The translations under genes and the position numbers were made by a program. From Achromobacter sp. Bel (lineage in GTDB: Bacteria > Pseudomonadota > Gammaproteobacteria > Burkholderiales > Burkholderiaceae_B): a stretch of 64,000 nt of DNA. This document shows positions 9,098 to 17,354 of this stretch, one piece after another (position 1 is the stretch's first letter; every line of letters begins with the position of its first letter). Under the pieces are notes generated by a model, which saw only the letters and a list, made by a program, of their open reading frames with translations, was not told where the DNA came from and made no database searches. Location: positions 36,155 through 100,154 of the forward strand of contig NZ_JABBJN010000021.1 of the NCBI RefSeq assembly GCF_012928505.1, in the 5' to 3' direction.

Positions 9098-9329
9098 GGA
9101 TGGCTCCTGGCTGGCGGGCGCGCCGCAAATGCACTAGTCCGATTCTAGGGTTGGCTCGTCTTTTGGCGTAGATGCCAAACTGATAAAGATGTAAGCAGGT
9201 CTGGAGCGAATCGCTTGGCTGGGTTGCAGTCGGTGCCGGCGATGTCCGCTTTTCTTGGTATGCCGAATGCGCGAAGTGCTGGTATAACTGCGCCGCATCA
9301 GGTCAACCTCTTTCGTGCAAAGGATTCCC

Positions 9330-10091
9330 GTGTCGAACAAGCTCCCGGCAAGCCGCTATTTCGCGTTGACGGCAAGTACGCTTCGACAGGAGGGGAATCG
9401 TCTATTCAAGTCGGCGCCGTGGGCGTCTGCCGTATTCATCCTGACGTTGCCGATTGCACTGCTGTTGCCGCACTTGTCCTCGGTGTCTTCGGCGTTCTTC
9501 CTGATCGTTGTCGTGAACATGCTGGCCTTGACGCGCGTGTCGGTCGCATGGCTTCGGCAGACCGTGCTGGGCGGCCATGCGGATAATGCGGATTGGCGCT
9601 TGGGTAAACCAGAATGGAAAGCCGTTGCTTTGCTTGCCCTGCTTATCGCGATAGGGACGGGGTTGATGTACGCCACCGCTAGAGTGCCGATCCTTATTTA
9701 TTTTTCATTGGACGGCAACGCCGATAGCGTGTTCTTCGCATGCCTGTTTTTGGCGCTTGCGGCAATATGGGCGCCTGTGCTGTATGGGGTCAGCACGTTT
9801 GCGCCGAGCCTTGCGCGCGTTGCGGTATCGGGCCAGTACAACTTCTGGCGGACGCGCCAGGCGCGGCGCGTGCGTGCATGGCCGATGATGTGCATGCTGT
9901 TCCTGCTGGCGGTGTTCGTGGTGATCACAGGCGCCTTGCTGGCGACCGCGATATCCGATATGTCCGCTACCGCGATCGGGCTTGGCTTACTGGGCATCCT
10001 GCTCTGCATCGGGTTGCTGATGATGACCACGACGATGTGCGCAGTGGCGTATCGCGAGCAGGCGGCAGGGCGCGCCGGCGCCGGGGAGTAA
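9330..10091 (+). CDS. Multi-pass membrane protein of unknown function
   Basis: The 253-residue protein has about six predicted membrane segments (around 34-60, 65-80, 105-125, 140-160, 200-225 and 230-250). It has a basic loop WRTRQARRVRAWP before the last pair. I do not recognise a family; the layout resembles DUF-type inner-membrane proteins without catalytic motifs. The GTG at 9330 has AAAGGA five bases upstream, so it is preferred over an in-frame GTG at 9315. Confidence 0.65.
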   Translation: MSNKLPASRYFALTASTLRQEGNRLFKSAPWASAVFILTLPIALLLPHLSSVSSAFFLIVVVNMLALTRVSVAWLRQTVLGGHADNADWRLGKPEWKAVALLALLIAIGTGLMYATARVPILIYFSLDGNADSVFFACLFLALAAIWAPVLYGVSTFAPSLARVAVSGQYNFWRTRQARRVRAWPMMCMLFLLAVFVVITGALLATAISDMSATAIGLGLLGILLCIGLLMMTTTMCAVAYREQAAGRAGAGE

Positions 10092-10122
10092 TTCCCCTGG
10101 AGCGCGCCGCGCACACCGGGGA

Positions 10123-10512
10123 TTAGTCCCCCAGCAGTTCACGCAATTCGGCGGCCCTTTGAATGTTCAACTGCATGGGGCAATAGCCGAACATCGGTGA
10201 GCCCACATAGGATGTCGCCAAGTCGCATTGCCCATTGCGATACACGAGCCATGCCTTTTGCGTTTGCTCGAGCTTGTCGGCATCTTCCGCCGATTGCTGC
10301 GCCAGGCGCGCATGCAGTTTTCCGTACAGCGCGTTGATTTCCGCTTTGACCGACGCCGATACGGTACTGGAGCAATTCAGTACCGAGGTATTGTTGGTGG
10401 CGCCGGCTTCCGACAGGCAGCGGTCGTATTGCGCGGCGTAATCTTTCGCGCCCGCGGCGTGGGTGGCGGTCGCCATCAGCATCAGGGCAAGGGCGGTCAG
10501 CGGGCGGATCAT
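10123..10512 (-). CDS. LprI-like (DUF1311) secreted protein
   Basis: The 129-residue protein has a cleavable signal peptide (about 1-19, ATHAAG) and a helical domain with paired cysteines: YDRCLSEAG, SVLNCSSTV, QCDLATSYVGS and YCPMQLN. The pattern AWLVYRNGQCDL is typical of the LprI/DUF1311 domain, which includes inhibitors of lysozyme. A periplasmic location is expected. It lies convergent to the membrane protein gene, about 30 bases away. Confidence 0.75.
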   Translation of the reverse strand: MIRPLTALALMLMATATHAAGAKDYAAQYDRCLSEAGATNNTSVLNCSSTVSASVKAEINALYGKLHARLAQQSAEDADKLEQTQKAWLVYRNGQCDLATSYVGSPMFGYCPMQLNIQRAAELRELLGD

Positions 10513-10632
10513 GGGCGTGGGGTGGGATGAAGTTGCGCTGAGCGCCAGTTTCTCATGAGCCAGAGATGTTGTGTGGGGGCAGGGTTATATTGGTTGCTTC
10601 GCCCTTCCTTCCAACGCCTGACGTCATCCACC

Positions 10633-11433
10633 ATGGCTTCCATGCATCAGATCAAATCCGGCCGCGCCCTGTTGGCCGCGGAAGTTGTTGGTACCGGAGA
10701 TCCAGTCATTTTCCTGCACGCGGCTATTTGTGACCGCCGGATGTGGTGGGCGCAGATGGCCACCGTTGGCGCGACGCATCAGGCCATTGCCTACGACCGT
10801 CGCGGATTCGGCCAGACGTGTGCAGAAACAGAGGACCATTCTGCCGTTGGCGATTTGTTGGCGGTGATGGATGCCTTCGCACACGGTAGGCCGGTGACGC
10901 TGGTGGCGTGCTCTCAAGGGGGGCGCATCGCGCTGGATACGACGCTGCAGCATCCTTCCCGGGTTCGTCGCCTGGCGCTGATTGCACCCACGGTGCCGGG
11001 GGCGCCGGAGGCGGCGTACCCGCCCGGCGTCCAGGCGCAAATGGCGGCGTTGAAGCAGGCCGAAGTCAGTGGGGACCTGGACGGAGTGAATGCGATGAAG
11101 GCGCATCTGTTTTTGGACGGGCCGCAGCAAGCCGAAGGACGGGTTGGGGGCGCGGCCAGGCAGCTGTTCCTGGATATGCATGGCACCGCGCTTCGATCGA
11201 CGCCGGCGGGGCTGAGTCTGGACACGCTCGATACGTTTCGCCGACTGGTGGAGATCACTGCGCCGACGCTGGTGATGTGGGGAGATTTCGACTTTCCCCA
11301 CATCCAGGAGCGGTCACGGCGAGTGTCGACGCTGATCAGGGGCGGCGTCGGGCAGGAAGTGCCTGGCGTCGCCCACCTGCCCAGCCTGGATCAACCCGAA
11401 GCGATCTCGCGCCTGCTGGCGGATTTCATTTAA
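10633..11433 (+). CDS. Alpha/beta-fold hydrolase
   Basis: This 266-residue hydrolase has the oxyanion segment VIFLHAAICDRRMW, nucleophile elbow VACSQGGR (Ser in a C-S-Q-G-G context), a late Asp in WGDFDFP and the catalytic His in GVAHLPSLDQP. All three triad residues are therefore present. The substrate cannot be read from the sequence. The ATG at 10633 (MASMHQIKSGR) places the first strand normally; an upstream in-frame ATG at 10555 would add 26 atypical residues. Confidence 0.8.
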   Translation: MASMHQIKSGRALLAAEVVGTGDPVIFLHAAICDRRMWWAQMATVGATHQAIAYDRRGFGQTCAETEDHSAVGDLLAVMDAFAHGRPVTLVACSQGGRIALDTTLQHPSRVRRLALIAPTVPGAPEAAYPPGVQAQMAALKQAEVSGDLDGVNAMKAHLFLDGPQQAEGRVGGAARQLFLDMHGTALRSTPAGLSLDTLDTFRRLVEITAPTLVMWGDFDFPHIQERSRRVSTLIRGGVGQEVPGVAHLPSLDQPEAISRLLADFI

Positions 11434-11819
11434 CGCCGCCTGGTCGCCTTGCGCGGGGCAGGCGGCAGCGGATCGCCGACGTGGCTGGCCAGCCAGTGTT
11501 CGATCTTGTCGTCACGGCGGGCGGCCCAGTCGCGGCCGATTTCCAGCACGAGCATATTGCGGGTATCGCCGTAGTCCTGGCCCGGTTCCTTCTGGAACAT
11601 TTCGCGCCAGATGTCCGAGGCGACCAGGTCTGTCGTCAACAGGACGCCAATGCCTTTGGCGTCGATCCACAACGGGGCGGCGCGCTCGTCGACGTGTTTC
11701 TTCAGGTTTTCAAGCAGCTTCTGGGCGAGCGAGGCGTTGTCTTTCGATGCCGCGATCAGGACCAGATATTGCCGGTGATCGCTGGAGGGTTCGTCGGAGT
11801 CGCCAAAAGGGTTTTCCAT
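11430..11819 (-). CDS. Conserved hypothetical protein, cytoplasmic
   Basis: The 129-residue product has no signal peptide or membrane segment. A stretch YLVLIAASKDNASLAQKLLENLKKHVDERAAPLW alternates strand and helix, followed by the Trp-rich IWREMF...DWAARRDDKIEHWL and a basic Pro/Arg tail. GAAAGGA sits nine bases before the ATG. The stop overlaps the end of the convergent hydrolase gene by four bases. I do not recognise the family. Confidence 0.65.
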   Translation of the reverse strand: MENPFGDSDEPSSDHRQYLVLIAASKDNASLAQKLLENLKKHVDERAAPLWIDAKGIGVLLTTDLVASDIWREMFQKEPGQDYGDTRNMLVLEIGRDWAARRDDKIEHWLASHVGDPLPPAPRKATRRR

Positions 11820-11999
11820 GGTGCATTCCTTTCGGGGTAAGCGGGCATTGGGGCGCGAATGCGTCCTGGGGGGACAGGTTACTCGACCCGGGCGCTGCGC
11901 CGTGCTGTTATGGCGAAAGTTATGCCGTTCTGTGCCTGTCGCACGGTGGCTGCGCCCTTGCATACTGCATCCTTCCCTTTCGGACACAGAGAAGCTTGC

Positions 12000-12914
12000 A
12001 TGCGCTACCGATACGTCACTGCCGATGTTTTCACCACTCAGCCCTATAGCGGCAACCCGTTGGCGGTTGTGCTGGACGCCCAGGGGCTGGATAGCGCGCA
12101 GATGCAGCGCATCGCGCGTGAATTCAATTATTCGGAAACCAGCTTCGTGCTGCCGCCCAAAGACCCGGCGCATACCGCCTGGGTGCGCATCTTCACGCCT
12201 GACCGCGAGGTGCCTTTCGCGGGGCATCCCAATGTGGGCACCGCGGTCGTGCTGGCGCGTGACATGATCGCCGCCGGACGCCCTGCGCCGGATGCCTTCG
12301 TTTTTGAAGAGGCGGCGGGCTTGGTGCGGATTTCGCTTGCGACGGGCGCGAGGGGCGTGGAGGGCGTCGAGTTGCTGGCGCCGCAGGCGTTGTCCCGCGC
12401 CAGCGAGGCGCCGGCGGCCGCGGTGGCCCGGGCGTTGAAGTTGGATCCCGCCGACATCGACACGTCGACGCACGCGCCCCAGGTGGTCTCGGTGGGGCTG
12501 ATCTTTCTGGTCGTGCAGTTGCGCAGCCGCGATGCGCTGCGCCGTGCGGCGCCGGACGCCGATGGCTATGCGGCGTTGCTGCCGCTGGACGGCGCGAAGT
12601 CCATCTATGCCTATACGACGGACACGACCGGCGACACCGTGGATGCGCCGACGGACATCCAGGCCCGGATGTTTACCGGCCGCATGACCGAAGACCCGGC
12701 CACCGGCAGCGCGACGGCGGCCATGACGGCGTTGCGCGCGGCGTTGCGTGGCGACGGCATGTTGCGGCTGCGCGTGGGGCAGGGCGTGGACATGGGCCGC
12801 GCCAGCCTGTTGCTGGCACACGCAGAGCCTCGCGCCGATGGCGTCTGGGCAGGCGTGGCGGGCCAGGCGGTCATCGTCATGGAAGGGATGCTGCCTGCGC
12901 CCGAAGCGTCTTGA
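12000..12914 (+). CDS. PhzF-family isomerase/epimerase-like protein
   Basis: The 304-residue protein shows the two-lobed PhzF fold signatures: N-terminal FTTQPYSGNPLAVVLDAQGL, the catalytic Glu in FNYSETSFVLPP, the FAGHPNVGTA motif, and the C-terminal DPATGSATAAM. PhzF enzymes isomerise small acids by proton transfer through that Glu. No phenazine genes are nearby, so the substrate is unknown. The ATG at 12000 (MRYRYVTADVFTT) matches the family start. Confidence 0.88.
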   Translation: MRYRYVTADVFTTQPYSGNPLAVVLDAQGLDSAQMQRIAREFNYSETSFVLPPKDPAHTAWVRIFTPDREVPFAGHPNVGTAVVLARDMIAAGRPAPDAFVFEEAAGLVRISLATGARGVEGVELLAPQALSRASEAPAAAVARALKLDPADIDTSTHAPQVVSVGLIFLVVQLRSRDALRRAAPDADGYAALLPLDGAKSIYAYTTDTTGDTVDAPTDIQARMFTGRMTEDPATGSATAAMTALRAALRGDGMLRLRVGQGVDMGRASLLLAHAEPRADGVWAGVAGQAVIVMEGMLPAPEAS

Positions 12915-12937
12915 TGGGATCAGGCGGGGGGGCGGTA

Positions 12938-12967
12938 TTGCCTGTCGGGCAGGGGCTCGTGTATGCT
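12938..12967 (+). promoter_or_regulatory. Candidate promoter of the structured RNA before ypeA
   Basis: TTGCCT (12938-12943) and TATGCT (12962-12967) are separated by 18 bases. Initiation would fall near 12974. Confidence 0.5.
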
Positions 12968-12973
12968 CATTCG

Positions 12974-13117
12974 CATGAACGCAATGCACTCAGCGCCGGC
13001 ATGCCGCGCAGATAACCGACGAATCACTCGACGTCTACGTTGAGTGGCAAGTCACGTTCAGGCGCTGAGTTCTCAGCGCTTCATCCTGAAGGCCACGATA
13101 CCCCTCGTGGCCTTTTT
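12974..13117 (+). ncRNA. Candidate structured RNA: terminator-ended leader or sRNA
   Basis: About 144 bases lie between a promoter-like pair and an intrinsic terminator and hold several mutually consistent helices. ACTCAGCGCC (12988-12997) is the exact complement of GGCGCTGAGT (13061-13070). CACTCGACG (13025-13033) pairs with CGTTGAGTG (13038-13046). GCGCTGAG (13062-13069) can instead pair with CTCAGCGC (13072-13079), and TTCAGG (13057-13062) with CCTGAA (13085-13090), which touches the terminator stem. Such competing helices are typical of riboswitch-like leaders, but I do not recognise a class. The downstream gene is ypeA, 80 bases past the terminator. Confidence 0.5.
13089..13117 (+). terminator. 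Terminator 80 bases before ypeA
   Basis: AAGGCCACG (13089-13097) pairs with CGTGGCCTT (13106-13114) and runs into five T (13113-13117). Confidence 0.8.
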
Positions 13118-13197
13118 GCTTGTGTTTTCCCGATTTTTTGTTGTCGCTCGCGAGGCGTATCGCAAGGCCTTCGTTTCCCTCATCCCAGGAACGAAGC

Positions 13198-13632
13198 ATG
13201 ACCCATCAAGACCTTTCCATTCGCCCTTATCATCCCGCCGACGAGTCCGCCATCGTGCAGCTATGGCGCGATTGCGGCCTGACGCGGCCGTGGAACGATC
13301 CAGTGAAAGACATCGCTCGCAAGCTCACCGTGCAGTCCGACCTGTTTCTGGTGGGCGAAGCGGACGGCGAGATCGTGGGCACGCTGATGGGCGGTTATGA
13401 CGGCCATCGCGGCTGGATCAACTATCTTGCCGTATCGCCCGCGCATCAACGGCGTGGCTACGCCACCGTGCTGATGCGCGCGGTGGAGCGCAAACTGTTG
13501 GAGATGGGGTGCCCCAAGATCAATCTCTTGATCCGTTCGGGCAACGTCGCGGTGCAGGGCTTTTACGAGTCGCTGGGCTTCTCGTGCGACGAGGTGATCA
13601 GCCTGGGCAAGCGCTTGATCCCGGATCTTTGA
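13198..13632 (+). CDS. ypeA: GNAT-family acetyltransferase (YpeA-like)
   Basis: The 144-residue GNAT protein has the acetyl-CoA loop VSPAHQRRGYATVLM (the Q/RxxGxG/A motif) and the closing NVAVQGFYESLGF. It closely follows the YpeA pattern beginning LSIRPYHPADESAIVQLWRDCGL. The acceptor is unknown. The ATG at 13198 follows GGAACGAAG. The gene sits directly behind the terminator-ended structured RNA, which may control it. Confidence 0.85.
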   Translation: MTHQDLSIRPYHPADESAIVQLWRDCGLTRPWNDPVKDIARKLTVQSDLFLVGEADGEIVGTLMGGYDGHRGWINYLAVSPAHQRRGYATVLMRAVERKLLEMGCPKINLLIRSGNVAVQGFYESLGFSCDEVISLGKRLIPDL

Positions 13633-13642
13633 ACTGAACGGA

Positions 13643-13664
13643 TCCGGCACGCGCTGGTGCCGGA
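13643..13664. terminator. Hairpin between convergent ypeA and the M14 amidohydrolase gene
   Basis: TCCGGCAC (13643-13650) pairs with GTGCCGGA (13657-13664) around a six-base loop. No real T run follows, so termination is likely but not certain. Confidence 0.4.
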
Positions 13665-13704
13665 CCTGTTCAGGTGCGTGGCAGCACGCTGCCGGCGGTT
13701 CGGC

Positions 13705-14658
13705 TTAGATCGCGACCGTCAGGTACACGGCTTCGCGGCCGACGATCGGCATGCGGGTTGGCATGAAGATCGTGCAGTTGTCGCACGGCGAGCGGATTTC
13801 TTCGGTGCCGTTCATGGCGATCAGCTCGTCTTTGTCGAAGGTCTCGAAGCCGATGACCGGGCGGGTGAAATGGAAGTCTTCGGACTTCACCATATGGACT
13901 TCCAGCAGTCGGTACCGCTGCGGCGCCGGCGGCGGCGTGGCGTCCGCTGGAGCGTCGATCAGGCCGGTGTGCGCCAGGAACCGCAGTGTGACGTCGGTGG
14001 CAAGTTCGGCGGCGGACTTGGCGAAATGCTGTCCGCATTCCACCACCAGTGAACCGCCGCTATCGGACAGCGGGTCGCCGTGATGGCCGTAGCCCATGAC
14101 GCCCGTGCCCGGGAATTTGTGCTGCGGCATGACCAGGTGCACCAGCGGCGCGCCGACAGCGGCGGCCAGCGCGGTGTTGCGGTCCATCTCGTTATAGACC
14201 CAGAAGGGCTGCACCGGCGCGCGGGTCGAATGGATGTCCAGCACGAAGTCGGCGGCGTCCAGCACCGGGCGCAGTTCGCGGGCGCGGCGCAGTTCCGGGC
14301 TGTCTTCGGTGCCGTCCAGCATGGCGGCCGACCAGATGCGGTTCAGGTTGTGCACCAGTTGGCGGTTTTCGTAGGGCTGGTCGATGTCGAACGCCTCGTA
14401 GGCTTCGACGTGGGCGAAGCTGACTGTCAGCGTGCCGATCTTTGGCCGCACCCCGGTGTCCAGCAGATGGGTCGCGGCGACCATGCCACAGATTTCGTTG
14501 CCGTGGGTGATGGCGTTGATCAGCACATGCGGGCCGGGCACGCCCGACTCGAAGCGATGGACGTAAGGGATGCCGGTGTTGCCCTCCCGGTAGGCCGAGA
14601 GGTCGCGAGGCAGGACTTCAAGCGGAGCGGTGTCGGGTTCGAAAGCAGGATTTTGCAT
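13705..14658 (-). CDS. Succinylglutamate desuccinylase/aspartoacylase-type zinc amidohydrolase
   Basis: The 317-residue protein carries the M14 zinc set: His52 and Glu55 in ITHGNEICG and His143 in LDIHSTRAP. The substrate segment ENRQLVHNLNRIW lies at about 97-109. A C-terminal beta domain ends the chain. Family members cleave N-acyl amino acids such as N-acetylaspartate or N-succinylglutamate. The Bug-type binding protein gene lies 10 bases upstream on the same strand, so uptake and hydrolysis of an N-acyl or dicarboxylic compound is a reasonable guess. Confidence 0.85.
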   Translation of the reverse strand: MQNPAFEPDTAPLEVLPRDLSAYREGNTGIPYVHRFESGVPGPHVLINAITHGNEICGMVAATHLLDTGVRPKIGTLTVSFAHVEAYEAFDIDQPYENRQLVHNLNRIWSAAMLDGTEDSPELRRARELRPVLDAADFVLDIHSTRAPVQPFWVYNEMDRNTALAAAVGAPLVHLVMPQHKFPGTGVMGYGHHGDPLSDSGGSLVVECGQHFAKSAAELATDVTLRFLAHTGLIDAPADATPPPAPQRYRLLEVHMVKSEDFHFTRPVIGFETFDKDELIAMNGTEEIRSPCDNCTIFMPTRMPIVGREAVYLTVAI

Positions 14659-14668
14659 GGGATGGGGC

Positions 14669-15667
14669 CTATTCGGGGCGGATGCCGGCGCGGTCGATCA
14701 GGTCTTTATACAGCGCCAGGCGTTCGGTCATCATGGTGGTGAACTGTTGCGGGGTCTGGTTTTCGGGTGGCAGGGCGCCGGCCTTCTCCAGTGCTTGCGG
14801 CATGCCGTTCTGGCTGGCGGCGGTACGCACGGCGCCAAGCAAGGTCTGGACGATATCGTCCGGCGTGCCGGCCGGGGCGGCCAGGCCGATCCACGACATG
14901 GCGTTCAACACCGGATAACCCAATTCAGCGAAGGTCGGCACGTCGGGCAGGGCATCCAGGCGCTTGGGCGCGGCCACGGCCAGGGCGCGCATCTTGCCGA
15001 CCTGGATGTGGGGCAGGAAGGGCGCCAGGTTGTCCAGCGCGAATTGCGCCTGGTTGGACAGCAGGGCGTTGATCAGGGGCGCGCCGCCGCGGTAAGGCAC
15101 GTGCATGGCCTGGACCTGCAGGGTGTTCTTGAACAGCTCGGCGTTGAGCTGCCCCATGCTGCCGATGCCAGCCGTGGCATAGTGCAGTTCGTCGGGACGG
15201 GCCTTCAGCAAAGCCACGAATTCGGCCAGGGTCTTGGCCGGTACGTCGATGTTCGTCACCAGCACGTTCGGCGTGCGCGACAACTGCGAGATCGAGGTGA
15301 AATCCTTGATCGGGTCGTAGCCCAGATCGGTGCGCATCAGCGGATTGGCCAAGTGCGAGCTTTGCGACGAGGCGACCAGCGTGTAGCCGTCCGGCTTGGC
15401 ACGCGCCACGCGCTGGCTGCCGATGGCGCCGCCAGCGCCATCACGGTTTTCGATGATGACCGTCGTGCCCAGCGCTTTGCCCAGTGCCTCCGCGTAGATG
15501 CGGCCGATGAGGTCGACGGATCCGCCTGCAGGGAAGGGCACGACCAGCGTAATGGGTCGGGAAGGGTAGGCGTTGGCCCGTGCGGCCAGGGGCAGGACGG
15601 CTGCGCCCAGGCCGGCAAGGACAAGGCTGCGGCGCGTCAGGGACGGCGCAGCGGAGGGGTGCTTCAT
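14669..15667 (-). CDS. Bug/TctC-family tripartite tricarboxylate substrate-binding protein
   Basis: The 332-residue periplasmic receptor has an export signal with a twin-arginine stretch (TRRSLVLAGLGAAVLPLAARA). Bug landmarks follow: YPSRPITLVVPFPAGGSVD near the mature start, ENRDGAGGAIG and VPYRGGAPLI. It probably captures a carboxylate or amide. Many Bug genes are orphans, and no TctA/TctB membrane pair is adjacent here. It is divergent from an RpiR regulator with operator-like palindromes between them. Confidence 0.92.
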   Translation of the reverse strand: MKHPSAAPSLTRRSLVLAGLGAAVLPLAARANAYPSRPITLVVPFPAGGSVDLIGRIYAEALGKALGTTVIIENRDGAGGAIGSQRVARAKPDGYTLVASSQSSHLANPLMRTDLGYDPIKDFTSISQLSRTPNVLVTNIDVPAKTLAEFVALLKARPDELHYATAGIGSMGQLNAELFKNTLQVQAMHVPYRGGAPLINALLSNQAQFALDNLAPFLPHIQVGKMRALAVAAPKRLDALPDVPTFAELGYPVLNAMSWIGLAAPAGTPDDIVQTLLGAVRTAASQNGMPQALEKAGALPPENQTPQQFTTMMTERLALYKDLIDRAGIRPE

Positions 15668-15704
15668 GACGCTCTCTTGTGGTTGAAGTCAGATTGGTCT
15701 ATTT

Positions 15705-15720
15705 TGCAATATAGATTGCA
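15705..15720. promoter_or_regulatory. Candidate RpiR operator, perfect palindrome
   Basis: TGCAAT-ATAG-ATTGCA is a perfect 6-4-6 inverted repeat in the divergent Bug/RpiR promoter region. Confidence 0.6.
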
Positions 15721-15735
15721 GAGTCAAATATAAGA

Positions 15736-15751
15736 TGCAATGAATATTGTG
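15736..15751. promoter_or_regulatory. Candidate RpiR operator, second copy
   Basis: TGCAAT-GAAT-ATTGTG has the same 6-4-6 spacing with a degenerate right arm. Its centre is 31 bp, about three helical turns, from the first palindrome. Confidence 0.5.
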
Positions 15752-15800
15752 GAATTTGGGGTTATCACCTAGTGCCGCCTCTTGCGGAATCGCTGCCATC

Positions 15801-16679
15801 ATGAATCTGAATCAACGCATCGCTACGTACGCCAAGAAACTCAGCAAGACCGAAAGCCTGCTGGTCGAAGAAATGCAGGCGCGTTACCCGCAAAGCCTGC
15901 TGGAATCGGCGACCGCGCTGGCCAAGCGCATGGGCACCAGCGCGTCCACCGTCGTCCGCTTGTTGGCCAAGCTGGGCTATGACAGCTATGCGCAGGCGCA
16001 GATGGAGGCACGCTCGGAAGTGACGGCGCGCCTGGCGTCGCCGGGCGAACGCGCGGATGCGGTCAGCGGCGACAACCTGTCGGCGCGCGCCTGCCTGCAC
16101 AACGCGTTGCTGCACGATCAGCACAACCTGCAAGAGACGTTCGCGGCGATCGATGTGGGGGCGTTCGAAGGCGCGGTGCGCCTGCTGACGCAGCGCAAGG
16201 CGCGCGTGCATGTGCTCGGCCTGCGCCAGGCGGCGCCATTGGCCAGCCATGTGGCGCTTTACCTGAACCTGTGCCTGCCGGGCGTCAGGCCGATGGGCGG
16301 GGCGGGGCCGATGTTCCTGGAGGATCAGCTGCTGTGGATCGGCGCCGACGATGTGTTGCTGGCGTTCACGTTCAGGCGGTACTCGGTTGCCACGGCGAAT
16401 GCGGTGAAGGTCTTCAGGCAGCGCGGCGGCAAGGTCGTGTTGGTCACGGATGCGGCGTCGGCGCCTGCGGCCGCCTCAGCGCACCATGTGCTGGTTGCGC
16501 GCAGTTCCAGCGCGTCTCCGTTCGATTCCTATACGGCCGCGTTCTCGGTGTGCAACGCGTTGCTGGCCGCCGTCGCGCAGCGCTGCCGCAAAGCGCTGGG
16601 CGCGGCGTTGGAGCGGGGGGAAGACCTGTGGGAGTCGAAGTGGATCCGGCCGCCGGGCGAGGGTTCGGCGCCGAAGTAA
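15801..16679 (+). CDS. MurR/RpiR-family transcriptional regulator
   Basis: This 292-residue protein has an N-terminal RpiR helix-turn-helix (about 1-77; ATALAKRMGTSASTVVRLLAKLGYDSYAQAQ) and a C-terminal SIS domain (about 120-265; VHVLGLRQAAPLASHVALYL, GADDVLLAFTFRRYSVAT). SIS domains usually bind phosphosugars, but many RpiR proteins control other substrates. The ATG at 15801 (MNLNQRIATYAK) starts at the HTH. It is divergent from the Bug/M14 operon, its likely target. Confidence 0.9.
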   Translation: MNLNQRIATYAKKLSKTESLLVEEMQARYPQSLLESATALAKRMGTSASTVVRLLAKLGYDSYAQAQMEARSEVTARLASPGERADAVSGDNLSARACLHNALLHDQHNLQETFAAIDVGAFEGAVRLLTQRKARVHVLGLRQAAPLASHVALYLNLCLPGVRPMGGAGPMFLEDQLLWIGADDVLLAFTFRRYSVATANAVKVFRQRGGKVVLVTDAASAPAAASAHHVLVARSSSASPFDSYTAAFSVCNALLAAVAQRCRKALGAALERGEDLWESKWIRPPGEGSAPK

Positions 16680-16882
16680 GCGTGTCGGGCCCTCGTTCAT
16701 CGCCATCCGGAAAAATGCGCCATCCGCGCAAAAAGGCCCGATTTCTCGTGTTTTTTGCCCCCTGCAAGATGTACCTGCACTACCCAGACTAGTGCGTCAT
16801 AACCCGTTGAAAGGACTGCTTTTCAAGCGCTTTTATTTTTGGCATATTGCGCCCGGATACATCCATTTCAGGAGCAATAAGC

Positions 16883-17137
16883 ATGAGCGTGTGGCCCCAG
16901 CGCCATATCGATGGTTTTCAAGTGGGATGCGAGATCGTGAGCCTGGACGCCGGCGTACTGGCCATCGAAGTGACGGTGCGGCGCTCGGGCGCCGGCGATT
17001 TCCAGCAGCGCTGGTCGTTGCCCAGATTCGTGACGTTCGCCGATGCGGCGGTGGCCCGGCGCCATGCTGAACTGGTGCTTTCGGGGATTGTTTCGGTGGA
17101 CAAGGCGACGGGCGAGCCCCGTTATGGCATTCTATAA
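16883..17137 (+). CDS. Small hypothetical protein
   Basis: The 84-residue soluble protein begins MSVWPQRHIDGFQVGCEIVSL. It alternates short strands and helices and ends GEPRYGIL. AGGAGC lies seven bases before the ATG. There is no signal peptide and no recognised domain. It stands alone between the rpiR-type gene and the SYLF lipoprotein. Confidence 0.6.
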   Translation: MSVWPQRHIDGFQVGCEIVSLDAGVLAIEVTVRRSGAGDFQQRWSLPRFVTFADAAVARRHAELVLSGIVSVDKATGEPRYGIL

Positions 17138-17354
17138 GGGCGCGGTCCCCGGCAGTCGCCCTGCCATTGCCTACCAAATGTTGCTGGTCTTCGACAGCGT
17201 CGTTTGGGCTGGCAGGCGCATGGCGCTTGAACAGGGTTCGCGTTAAAGAAAGCGGCAACAGGTAGGTTTTGTTTCGTTTATCACAATCGCGTGCCTTGTA
17301 CAGACAGGTTTGGCCGGTACAGTGGTAGCGGAAGACAACAAAAAGGAGAGTTCC

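Noticed and set aside
12000..12914. Part of a phenazine pathway
   Set aside because: Only a PhzF-family protein is present; no other phenazine genes lie nearby.
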